A stretch of 64,000 bases of DNA. Source: an uncultured Comamonas sp. (GTDB lineage Bacteria; Pseudomonadota; Gammaproteobacteria; Burkholderiales; Burkholderiaceae_C). A program made the position numbers and the translations under genes. Every line of letters begins with the position of its first letter. Position 1 is the stretch's first letter. The stretch lies in NCBI GenBank assembly GCA_902175065.1, contig CABIIJ010000037.1, positions 18,274-82,273 on the forward strand, in the 5' to 3' direction. Under the pieces are notes generated by a model that had not been told where the DNA came from, did no database searches, and saw only the letters and a list, made by a program, of their open reading frames with translations. This document shows positions 17,982-25,262 of this stretch, piece after piece.

Positions 17982-20480
17982 ATGGGCCGATATTCATCCC
18001 TGTCCGCAACATCCCTGCCTTCGCGCCGCGTGCTGGCGCTGGCGGTGCGCAGTGCGCTTCTGGTCATGGCCTGCTCGGCAGTGCCGAGCCAGGCGCAGAC
18101 TGCCGCAGCCGCGCCTGCAGCGGCGCAGGCCGAAGCGGCCCGCAGCTACCAGATCGCGGCCGGCGCGTTGGATGAGGCGCTGGCCAGCTTTGCCGCCAGC
18201 GCCGGCGTCAGCATCACCATGCCGCCCGTGCTGGTGCAGGGCCGGACGACGCCCGGATTGCAGGGACGCCATACGGTGCGCGGCGGCTTTGCCCGCTTGT
18301 TGGAGGGATCGGGGCTGGAGGCGGTGGGCGGCAGTGGTGGCGTCTATACCCTGCGTGCTGCTGCCGTGCCAGCGGCCAGCCCGGTAGGGCAGGGGGTCGC
18401 CTTGGGCGAGGTGCGCGTCACCGCCGAGGCGGATCGTGGTGGCACCACCGAAGGCACGGGCAGTTACACCACGCGCAGTATGAGCACGGCCACGGGGCTC
18501 AACCTGTCGATGCGCGAAACGCCGCAGTCGGTCAGCGTGCTCTCGCGCCAGCAGATCGAGGATTTGGGGCTGACGACGCTGGATGACGCGGTGCAGAACG
18601 TTACCGGGCTAGTGATGCAGAAGGGCTACTACGTCGGCGATTCCGGCAGCTTCTTCGCCCGTGGCTTTGCAGTCTCGAACATCCTGCTTGATGGCCTGCC
18701 TACCACCACTGGCGCCAACGGCACCTTCAATGCGGACAACGATTCGCTCGATATCTATGACCGCGTGGAAGTGGTGCGCGGGGCCACGGGCCTGACCACG
18801 GGTGCGGGCACGCCTTCTGCAGCGATCAATCTTGTGCGCAAGCGCCCCACCGCCGAGCGCCAGGGCGGCGTGACCCTGAGCGCGGGTAGCTGGAACAATT
18901 ACCGTGCCGCCGTGGATGCCAGCGGCCCGTTGAACGAAGCAGGCACGCTGCGCGGTCGGGCGGTGGTGACGGTGCAGGACAGCAAGCACTTCTACGACGT
19001 GGCGCATGACCGCAGCCAACAGCTCTACGGCATTCTGGAGGCCGACCTGGGCCCGGCCACCGTGGCAGCGCTGGGCTACCACTACCGCAATGTGGACAGC
19101 CAGGGCCGATTAGCTGCACTGCCGTCCCAGGCGGACGGCAGCTTCTATCCAGGGCTGGATCGTTCCACCAACCTTGGCAACGACTTCGACTACTGGAAAC
19201 AGACCGATCAGACCGTCTTTGCCGATGTGACCCATCAGTTTGCCAATGGCTGGAAGGCCAAGGCCGCGGTGGCATGGAAAAGGCCAGAACAGGACATTCT
19301 TTTTTCCGGATTTGGACGCACGGCTGGCGTTTTGCGCCAGAACACGCAAGGCTACCGTCTCGACAACATGCAGGACAGCTATGACTTCTCGCTCAATGGC
19401 CCCTTCTCGCTGTTGGGCCGCACCCATGAACTGCTCCTGGGTGCCAGCTATCGCAAACGTGCCAACAAGAACTGGGGTGGATGGGCTGCCTATAGCTGGA
19501 CGGCCGGTGCACCTGCAGTCGATCCCTATGCCTGGGATTCGTCCAGCGTGAGCCAGCCCGCGATCGACATGGATTTGTGGAAGCAGATCAACGCGGTGCG
19601 CCAGAAGAGCGTGTACGCGGCCACGCGGCTGCAGTTGGCCGACCCGCTGAAACTCATACTGGGCATGCGTGTGAACTGGTATGACCACGACCAACAATCC
19701 GGGGCAGGCAAAAACTACGCCGTGGATCACGAACTGACCCCCTACGCGGGGCTAGTCTATGCGCTGAACGACAACCATTCGGCCTATGCCAGCTGGACGG
19801 AAATCTTTGAGCCGCAGAACAGCTACGACAGGAGCGGAGACCTGCTTGCTCCCATCACCGGAACCAACTACGAGGCTGGAATCAAGGGCGAATACTTCGG
19901 CGGCCGTCTCAATGCCAGCCTGGCTACCTTTCTCGTTCGGCAGGAGAACCGTGCTGTGGACGACCTGGACGGCCCCAACCCCTGCCCAGGCAGCACCAGT
20001 GGCTATTGCCGACGTGCCGCCGGCGAGGTGGAAAGCAAGGGCTTCGAACTGGAAGTGGGTGGTGCGCTGACACCTGACTGGCAGATCATGGCGGGGTACA
20101 CCTACGTGAAGACCCGGTACACCAAGGATTCTGTTGCCGCGAATGTCGGCAAGCCCTACGACACTAAATTGCCCAAGCATCAGCTCAAGCTATCCACCAG
20201 CTACCGCATGTCTGGGGATCTGCAGCGTTGGCGTGTGGGTGGTAGCGTGCAGGTGCAAAGTCGCATGTATACCGAGGGCACGGGTTACAGGATTGCGCAG
20301 GGCGGCTACGCGGTCGTCGGCCTGAATGCGTCCTATGCCATCAACCCTCAGACAGAGCTGCGTATCAACGTCAACAATGTGTTCGACCGGCACTACTACC
20401 AGAACGTCGGTTGGCTGACAGGTGGCAACGTTTTCGGCGCACCGCGCAACGTGCTGCTGACGGCGCATTACAGGTTCTGA
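17982..20480 (+). CDS. TonB-dependent siderophore receptor 1 with signalling domain
   Basis: 832-residue outer-membrane ferric-siderophore receptor of the FpvA/FecA signalling class. Signal peptide to about residue 37. STN domain (YQIAAGALDEALASFAASAG, about 50-125) for contact with FecR. Plug domain starts near RETPQSVSVLSRQQIEDLGL and includes the GATGLTTGAGTPSAAINLV region. The 22-strand barrel ends with NVLLTAHYRF, whose terminal Phe is typical. The ATG at 17982 follows CAGGAGC, and an upstream in-frame start overlaps fecR1. The substrate is unknown. Confidence 0.9.
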   Translation: MGRYSSLSATSLPSRRVLALAVRSALLVMACSAVPSQAQTAAAAPAAAQAEAARSYQIAAGALDEALASFAASAGVSITMPPVLVQGRTTPGLQGRHTVRGGFARLLEGSGLEAVGGSGGVYTLRAAAVPAASPVGQGVALGEVRVTAEADRGGTTEGTGSYTTRSMSTATGLNLSMRETPQSVSVLSRQQIEDLGLTTLDDAVQNVTGLVMQKGYYVGDSGSFFARGFAVSNILLDGLPTTTGANGTFNADNDSLDIYDRVEVVRGATGLTTGAGTPSAAINLVRKRPTAERQGGVTLSAGSWNNYRAAVDASGPLNEAGTLRGRAVVTVQDSKHFYDVAHDRSQQLYGILEADLGPATVAALGYHYRNVDSQGRLAALPSQADGSFYPGLDRSTNLGNDFDYWKQTDQTVFADVTHQFANGWKAKAAVAWKRPEQDILFSGFGRTAGVLRQNTQGYRLDNMQDSYDFSLNGPFSLLGRTHELLLGASYRKRANKNWGGWAAYSWTAGAPAVDPYAWDSSSVSQPAIDMDLWKQINAVRQKSVYAATRLQLADPLKLILGMRVNWYDHDQQSGAGKNYAVDHELTPYAGLVYALNDNHSAYASWTEIFEPQNSYDRSGDLLAPITGTNYEAGIKGEYFGGRLNASLATFLVRQENRAVDDLDGPNPCPGSTSGYCRRAAGEVESKGFELEVGGALTPDWQIMAGYTYVKTRYTKDSVAANVGKPYDTKLPKHQLKLSTSYRMSGDLQRWRVGGSVQVQSRMYTEGTGYRIAQGGYAVVGLNASYAINPQTELRINVNNVFDRHYYQNVGWLTGGNVFGAPRNVLLTAHYRF

Positions 20481-20506
20481 TTACAGTGCTGTCGCTGGTT
20501 ATAATT

Positions 20507-20527
20507 GAATAGGAATTGTTCTTGTTT
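20507..20527. promoter_or_regulatory. Candidate Fur box upstream of the second ECF sigma gene
   Basis: AATAGGAA-TTG-TTCTTGTT forms an imperfect dyad (6 of 8 positions) of Fur-box type, about 40 bp before the sigma 2 start. A related TTCTTGTTTG element precedes the fusion gene at 23714. Confidence 0.45.
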
Positions 20528-20564
20528 GATTGCGGGCGCCCGGTTCCGCAAAATCGGGCCCTTC

Positions 20565-21074
20565 ATGCCTTCTTCTACTTGTCCCTCGTCCCGCGAAATC
20601 GCCACCCTCTACACCGAACACCACGGCTGGCTGCAGGGCTGGCTGCGCAGGAAGGTGGGCAATGCCTTCGATGCGGCCGACCTGGCGCAGGACACCTTCG
20701 TGCGCATTCTGGGGGCGCGTGATCCGCAGGCCATCGAAACGCCCCGTGCCTACCTCACCACGGTAGCGAAGGGCGTACTGGTCAACTGGTGCCGCCGTCA
20801 GGCCCTGGAGCGGGCCTACCTGGAGGCGCTGGCCCAACTGCCCGAACCCGAGGCTCCCTCGCCCGAGCAGCGGGCCGTGGTGCTTGAGACCCTGCACGAG
20901 ATCGACGCCATGCTGGATGCCCTGCCGCCGCTGGCGCGGCGTGCCTTTTTGCTCTCGCAACTGGACGGGATGAAGTACGAGGACATCGCCCGGCAGCTCG
21001 GCGTGTCCCTCACCAGCGTCAAGCGCTACATGGCCCAGGCCTTCCGCCAGTGCCTGGCCCTGATGGGCGAATGA
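20565..21074 (+). CDS. FecI-type ECF RNA polymerase sigma factor 2
   Basis: 169-residue ECF sigma factor, clearly paralogous to sigma 1: both have EIATLYTEHHGWLQGWLRR-type region 2 and SVKRYMAQA-type region 4 ends. Region 2 DAADLAQDTFVRIL and region 4 KYEDIARQLGVSLTSVKRYM are intact, so the protein should be functional. The ATG at 20565 is chosen over an upstream in-frame start at 20505 by comparison with sigma 1. Its stop overlaps fecR2 by ATGA. Confidence 0.9.
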   Translation: MPSSTCPSSREIATLYTEHHGWLQGWLRRKVGNAFDAADLAQDTFVRILGARDPQAIETPRAYLTTVAKGVLVNWCRRQALERAYLEALAQLPEPEAPSPEQRAVVLETLHEIDAMLDALPPLARRAFLLSQLDGMKYEDIARQLGVSLTSVKRYMAQAFRQCLALMGE

Positions 21075-22042
21075 CCGTGCCCCCGCACCTGCTCGACGAA
21101 GCGGCCGACTGGCTGATGCGCCTGCACAGCGGCGGCATGACCGCCGCCGAACACGCCGACCTTGAGCGCTGGCGCCAGACCAGCCCCGAGCACGCCCGCG
21201 CCTGGGGGCGGGCGGAACAGCTCATGGGCAAGCTCGGCGGCCTGCCCGCTGCCCTGGCCATGCCGACGCTGGGGCGGGCAGAACGTCGCACCCCGCCCGC
21301 CCGTCGCACTGCCATCGCCCGGCTGGCCGCGCTGCTGGCCGTCGGGCCTGCCGCCTGGCTGGGCTGGGAACTGGCGCAACACCAAGGCTGGACAGCCGAT
21401 TTACGCACTGCCCAGGGCGAGCAGCGCAGCCTCACCCTGGCCGATGGCAGCCACCTGCTGCTGGATGCCGGTGCAGCTGTTGATGTCATGTTTGATAGCT
21501 ATCAGCGCTTGTTGTACCTGCGTAAAGGGGCAATTTCTTTACAAACTGCACCAGACCCTGGCGGTACCCATCGGCCCTTGCTGGTCGAGACGGCGCTGGG
21601 GCGGCTGCGTGCGTTGGGCACGCGGTTTACCGTGCGGCTTGCCGATGACGCGCAGTCGCTGCTGCTGGCCGTGACCGAGGGCGCGGTGGAAGTCACTCCG
21701 CGCAGCGCCATGCTGCCTGTCGCCGTGGTGGCTGCCGGGCGGCAGATCGTTCTGACGGGGCAGGGCGTCGGGCCGCAACAGCCCGTGGCATCCCAGGCCC
21801 AGGCCTGGGTGCATGGCATGTTGATGGCCGACGCCATGCCGCTGGCCGAGGTTTGTGCCCAGTTGGCCCGCTACCGGCCCGGCGTGCTGCGCTGTGCGCC
21901 GGAGGTGGCGCAGCGCAAAGTCTCCGGTGCCTACCCGCTGGGAGATACCGACCAGGCGCTGTCCATGCTGGCCGAGACCTATGCGCTGCAGGTCAGCCGC
22001 CGCTGGGGCGGCTACTGGGTCATGGTCGAAGCCCGGCAGTAA
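21071..22042 (+). CDS. FecR-family anti-sigma factor / signal transducer 2
   Basis: 323-residue paralogue of FecR 1. It has an N-terminal anti-sigma domain (EAADWLMRLHSGGMTAAEHA), a membrane segment (about 82-102), a periplasmic FecR domain (LTLADGSHLLLDAG) and the self-cleavage motif RALGTRFTV (Gly183-Thr184). The C-terminal STN-like part is intact. Residues 141-157 are encoded by a locally AT-rich stretch similar to the family 2 repeat. Its natural partner, the receptor encoded next, is broken. Confidence 0.9.
   Translation: MTVPPHLLDEAADWLMRLHSGGMTAAEHADLERWRQTSPEHARAWGRAEQLMGKLGGLPAALAMPTLGRAERRTPPARRTAIARLAALLAVGPAAWLGWELAQHQGWTADLRTAQGEQRSLTLADGSHLLLDAGAAVDVMFDSYQRLLYLRKGAISLQTAPDPGGTHRPLLVETALGRLRALGTRFTVRLADDAQSLLLAVTEGAVEVTPRSAMLPVAVVAAGRQIVLTGQGVGPQQPVASQAQAWVHGMLMADAMPLAEVCAQLARYRPGVLRCAPEVAQRKVSGAYPLGDTDQALSMLAETYALQVSRRWGGYWVMVEARQ
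21491..21540 (+). repeat. Family 2 short repeat, copy 2, inside the fecR2 coding sequence
   Basis: Begins TTTGATAGCTATCAGCGCTT and continues GTTGTACCTG to CAATTTCTTT. It resembles the intergenic copy at 11861-11906 and the copy at 41938-41988. It is read in frame as FDSYQRLLYLRKGAISL, with no insertion relative to FecR 1 (FDSELRLIRLCHGAIHV), so chance similarity is possible. Confidence 0.45.
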
Positions 22043-22065
22043 AAATTTTTTCGCCAAGGGTGGCA
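22041..22065 (+). promoter_or_regulatory. Candidate ECF-sigma promoter upstream of receptor 2
   Basis: AAAAATTTTTTCG (22041-22053) starts within the fecR2 stop codon, mirroring the tract at 17878-17891 before receptor 1. Probably the recognition region of the FecI-type sigma factor, by conservation of position only. Confidence 0.4.
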
Positions 22066-22136
22066 CTTTTTGGCAAATGGCTTGGCAAGGCTGGTGAAGC
22101 CATTCGTTTTCCATCTTTCCAAAGGTTCACCTCTTT

Positions 22137-23472
22137 ATGCCTGCTTTACCGGCCTTGCCTTCTGTTTCTTCTTCTCGGCGCCCCGTTGCCCATGCGGCAC
22201 GCCTTGCCTTGCTGGGCTGGGCGCTGGCAGGCGTGCCTGCCGCGTTTGCGGCTGATGCACTGCCTGTTCAGGCTGCCCCGTCCGTCCAGACCTATCAGAT
22301 CGCCCCTGGCCCGCTGGGCCGGGCGCTGGCCGAGGTGGCATCCTCGGTAGGCATGGCGCTGGCGTTCGACCCGGCGCTTACGGACGGGCGGCAAAGCCCG
22401 GCCCTCGTGGGTAGCTACACGCCGCGCGAAGCCCTGCAGCGGCTGCTCGTCGGCAGCGGCCTGCAACTGGTGCAAAGCGCCGACGGGCGCTACCTGTTGC
22501 AAAAACTGCCCGCGCTGCCGCGTGAAAGCGCCACTTTGGGCGAAGTGCGCGTAACGGCCAGAGCCGTAAGCGGCGGCACCACCGAGGGCACGGGCAGCTA
22601 CACCACCAGCAGCACCAGCACCGCCACCCGGCTGCCGCTCACGCAGCGGGAAACACCGCAGTCCGTCACCGTCATCACCCGCCAGCAGATGGACGACCAG
22701 GGCCTGACCGGCGTCGCGGACGCGCTCCGGCAGGCGCCCGGCATCACGGTCAACCGCGACAACACCGAGGGCTACAGCTTCTATGCCCGGGGCTTCCAGG
22801 TCGAGAACTTCCAGTTCGATGGCGTGCCCAGCCTGTCCACGGCCGGCGGCAACGTGCGCGACAACTACAGCATCACCGACGCTGCCATCTACGACCGCGT
22901 GGAAATCCTCAAGGGCGCGACGGGCCTCGTGAATGGCGCGGGCTACCCGTCGGGCGTCGTCAACCTCGTGCGCAAGCGCCCCACGGCCGACTTCCAGGGC
23001 CACCCGCTGCTACACGGAGGGCGCCAAGGTGCGCAACCGCGGCATCGACCTGGAGGTCACGGGCTCGCCCGCACCAGGCTGGAACGTTGCCGCCAGCTTC
23101 ACCTTCAGCGATCCGGAGTACGTGGCCGGCCCGAATGCGGGCAAGGACTACGATACCACTCTGCCGCGCAAGGTCTTCAAGCTGTCCACCGACTACCGCC
23201 TGCCCGGTGGACGGTGGCGCGTGGGAGGTGGCGTGCAGGCCCAGAGCGCCATGTTCCACAACGGCAACGGCTTTCACATCCGGCAGGGCGGCTACACGTT
23301 GCTGAACCTGCATGCGGGCTACGAGTTCAACAGCCACCTGCGGTTGCAGTTGAACGTGCGCAACGCGCTGGACAAGCATTACTACCAGACCATCCCGACC
23401 AACAACAACTATGGCGGCGTCTTCGTCGGCACGCCGCGCAGCTTTGCGCTGACCTTGCGCTACGACTATTGA
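22137..23472 (+). pseudogene. TonB-dependent siderophore receptor 2, internal deletion plus frameshift
   Basis: The 5' part encodes a signal peptide, an intact STN domain (YQIAPGPLGRALAEVASSVG), the linker GGTTEGTGSYTTSSTSTATR and the plug up to LVRKRPTADFQG. At about 23000-23015 the sequence jumps to the C-terminal barrel in another frame (YTEGAKVRNRGIDLEVTG onward), ending SFALTLRYDY. Against the roughly 800-830-residue paralogues, about 1 kb encoding most of the barrel is missing and the junction is out of frame. The product cannot form a barrel. An assembly error at the junction is the main alternative. Confidence 0.85.
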
Positions 23473-23713
23473 ACGGAGGTCTTCTTCGCTGCCCGCCTGG
23501 CCGTCGCCTCCGCTACCTTGCCGCGCAGGAAGAGCGGCAGCGATTGCCTGGCACTGCCATGTTGATCATTTTGCGCATTGCCTCCCGTTGCGCACATTGA
23601 AACTCCTCCCGGTGGCGAATGCGAACCAGAGTCCTGGCTGGATACCGTCCGAACCACCGGGTACATCCAGGGTATTGAAATGATTCTTGTTTGCAGAGTT
23701 ATCATGCCGCCCC
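23473..23713 (+). other. Spacer between receptor remnant and sigma-FecR fusion gene
   Basis: 241 bp without a supported gene. GAAATGATTCTTGTTTG (23677-23693) resembles the Fur-like element before sigma 2 and lies about 20-40 bp before the fusion start. Nothing else is recognised. Confidence 0.4.
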
Positions 23714-25066
23714 ATGGAACTATCCGCTGCCTTCACCCGCTCTCTGCTGTCGGGCTTCGACCGCGCCTATGCCGACCTGCTGCGCGTGGCGACGCGCAGC
23801 ACCGGCTCCCGCGACGAGGCGGGCGATCTCGTTCATGACACCTGGTTGCGGCTGGCCGAACATGCGCAGGGCGCTGCGGATGAACCGCCCGGCCAAGACG
23901 CCGTGAGCGCTGCACCGCGTGATGCCACGGCCTACCTGGCCGCGATGGCGCAGAACCTAGCACTGGATGCGCACCGCCGCCGCCAGCGCCAGGGGCGCTA
24001 CCTGGGCGCCGAGGCCGTGCGCGAGCAACTCGCGCCCAGCCATGCCCCGGACGTGGCCGATACCGTCATGTACCGGCAGGCGCTGGCTGCGCTGGAGGCG
24101 GCCCTGGCCGCGTTGCCCGAGCGCTGCCGTGCAGTCTTCGTGGCGCACCGCGTGCAGGGAGAAAGGCAGTCCGATATCGCTGCCCGCCTGGGCGTGTCGC
24201 TGAACACCGTGGAGCGCGACCTGATGCAGGCCAATGACTGCATCGAGGATGCCTTGCACCGCTGGCGCGGCAACAGCCTGGCCAGCGTGCGGCGCACGGG
24301 CCGCCGCCGCAGCCTGGGCACCTTGCTGGGGCTGGCCGGAATGGGCCTGGGTGCCAGCGTGGGCTGGCAGCAGTGGCAGTGGTACCGCCACAGCCATGTG
24401 CAGTGGCAGGCGAGCTGGAGCAGCCCGCACGGGCGCCAGGTGCGCCATGCGCTGCCCGATGGCTCCAGCCTTTGGCTGGATGCCCTCAGCAGCGCCGAAC
24501 TGCAGTATTTCGCCACGCGGCGTACGGTGCAGTTGGCGCAGGGGGCCGCCTTCTTCGCGGTGGCGCGGGACGAAGACCGGCCCTTCACCGTGCAGGCTGC
24601 CGGTCTGCGGGTGACGGTGCTGGGCACGCGCTTTGGCGTGGAGATCACGCCCCGGCCCGATGGCGGGGCCGCGCAGGTCAGCGTGCAGGTGGAATCGGGC
24701 CGCGTGCGCGTGGAGCGCGATGCGGACGGCGCGGGCGCAGCCTTTGCGCACGAGCTGGCGGCCGGGCAGGGCCTGCAATGGCGCAGCGGCCAGGAGGCGC
24801 CGCAACTGCTGGCGCAGGAGACGGCAGCCCCGTGGCGCCATGGCGAGCTGGTGTTTGCCGATGCCACGCTGGGCGAGGCGCTGCAGCGGCTGTCGCGCTA
24901 CACGCCGTTCGTGCTGCGCAGCACGCCGGACGTGGCCGACCTGCCGCTGAGTGGCCGCGTGCGCATCGCCCAGGCCCAGGCCTGGATCCGGGCGCTGCCC
25001 CAGGCCCTGCCGGTGCAGGTTCGTCCGCAGGCGGATGGCGGTCTGCTGGTGGCCGCGATTCCTTGA
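23714..25066 (+). CDS. Hybrid ECF sigma factor / FecR-type transmembrane anti-sigma protein (IutY-like fusion)
   Basis: One uninterrupted 450-residue frame joins two usually separate proteins. Sigma region 2 is at about 15-92 (DEAGDLVHDTWLRLAEH) and sigma region 4 at about 125-180 (RQSDIAARLGVSLNTVERDL). A single membrane segment follows at about 200-217, then a periplasmic FecR domain at about 240-335 (ALPDGSSLWLDALSS) with the self-cleavage motif VLGTRFGV (Gly304-Thr305), and an STN-like C-terminus at about 375-445. The usual FecR N-terminal anti-sigma domain is absent. The architecture matches Pseudomonas putida IutY, where proteolysis frees the sigma part. It should control the receptor at 25263. 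The ATG at 23714 is preferred over TTG at 23687. Confidence 0.88.
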   Translation: MELSAAFTRSLLSGFDRAYADLLRVATRSTGSRDEAGDLVHDTWLRLAEHAQGAADEPPGQDAVSAAPRDATAYLAAMAQNLALDAHRRRQRQGRYLGAEAVREQLAPSHAPDVADTVMYRQALAALEAALAALPERCRAVFVAHRVQGERQSDIAARLGVSLNTVERDLMQANDCIEDALHRWRGNSLASVRRTGRRRSLGTLLGLAGMGLGASVGWQQWQWYRHSHVQWQASWSSPHGRQVRHALPDGSSLWLDALSSAELQYFATRRTVQLAQGAAFFAVARDEDRPFTVQAAGLRVTVLGTRFGVEITPRPDGGAAQVSVQVESGRVRVERDADGAGAAFAHELAAGQGLQWRSGQEAPQLLAQETAAPWRHGELVFADATLGEALQRLSRYTPFVLRSTPDVADLPLSGRVRIAQAQAWIRALPQALPVQVRPQADGGLLVAAIP

Positions 25067-25079
25067 AAAAGGAATTGAT

Positions 25080-25156
25080 AGCTTTTTTCCGCTCTGTTTA
25101 ATTGAATTTCAAATAGAAAAATGTCTGAAATTAAATTAAACAGAGCGGGAAAAGCT
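25080..25156. repeat. Family 1 palindromic repeat, copy A (77 bp)
   Basis: Arms begin AGCTTTTTTCCGCTCTGTTT and end with its near-complement AAACAGAGCGGGAAAAGCT. Arms of about 31 bp are nearly perfectly complementary around an AT-rich centre. Related copies of 76 bp lie at 33817, 47436 and 53338. It sits between the fusion gene and receptor 3. It may end the fusion transcript as a hairpin. Confidence 0.85.
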
Positions 25157-25262
25157 CATGTATTCATAGCTCGCAAACTTTTTTTCAGGGTTGGGCAGCA
25201 GGCAGACGTCCAGACAGTGATCCCGATGGATTGACCTCATCACTGACGCAAAGGACGACCTC

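Noticed and set aside
23714..25066. Possibility that the sigma-FecR fusion is only a sequencing frameshift joining two genes
   Set aside because: The junction lacks the FecR N-terminal anti-sigma domain altogether, no overlapping start/stop remnant is seen, and the layout matches the known IutY hybrid. A base error would not remove a domain.
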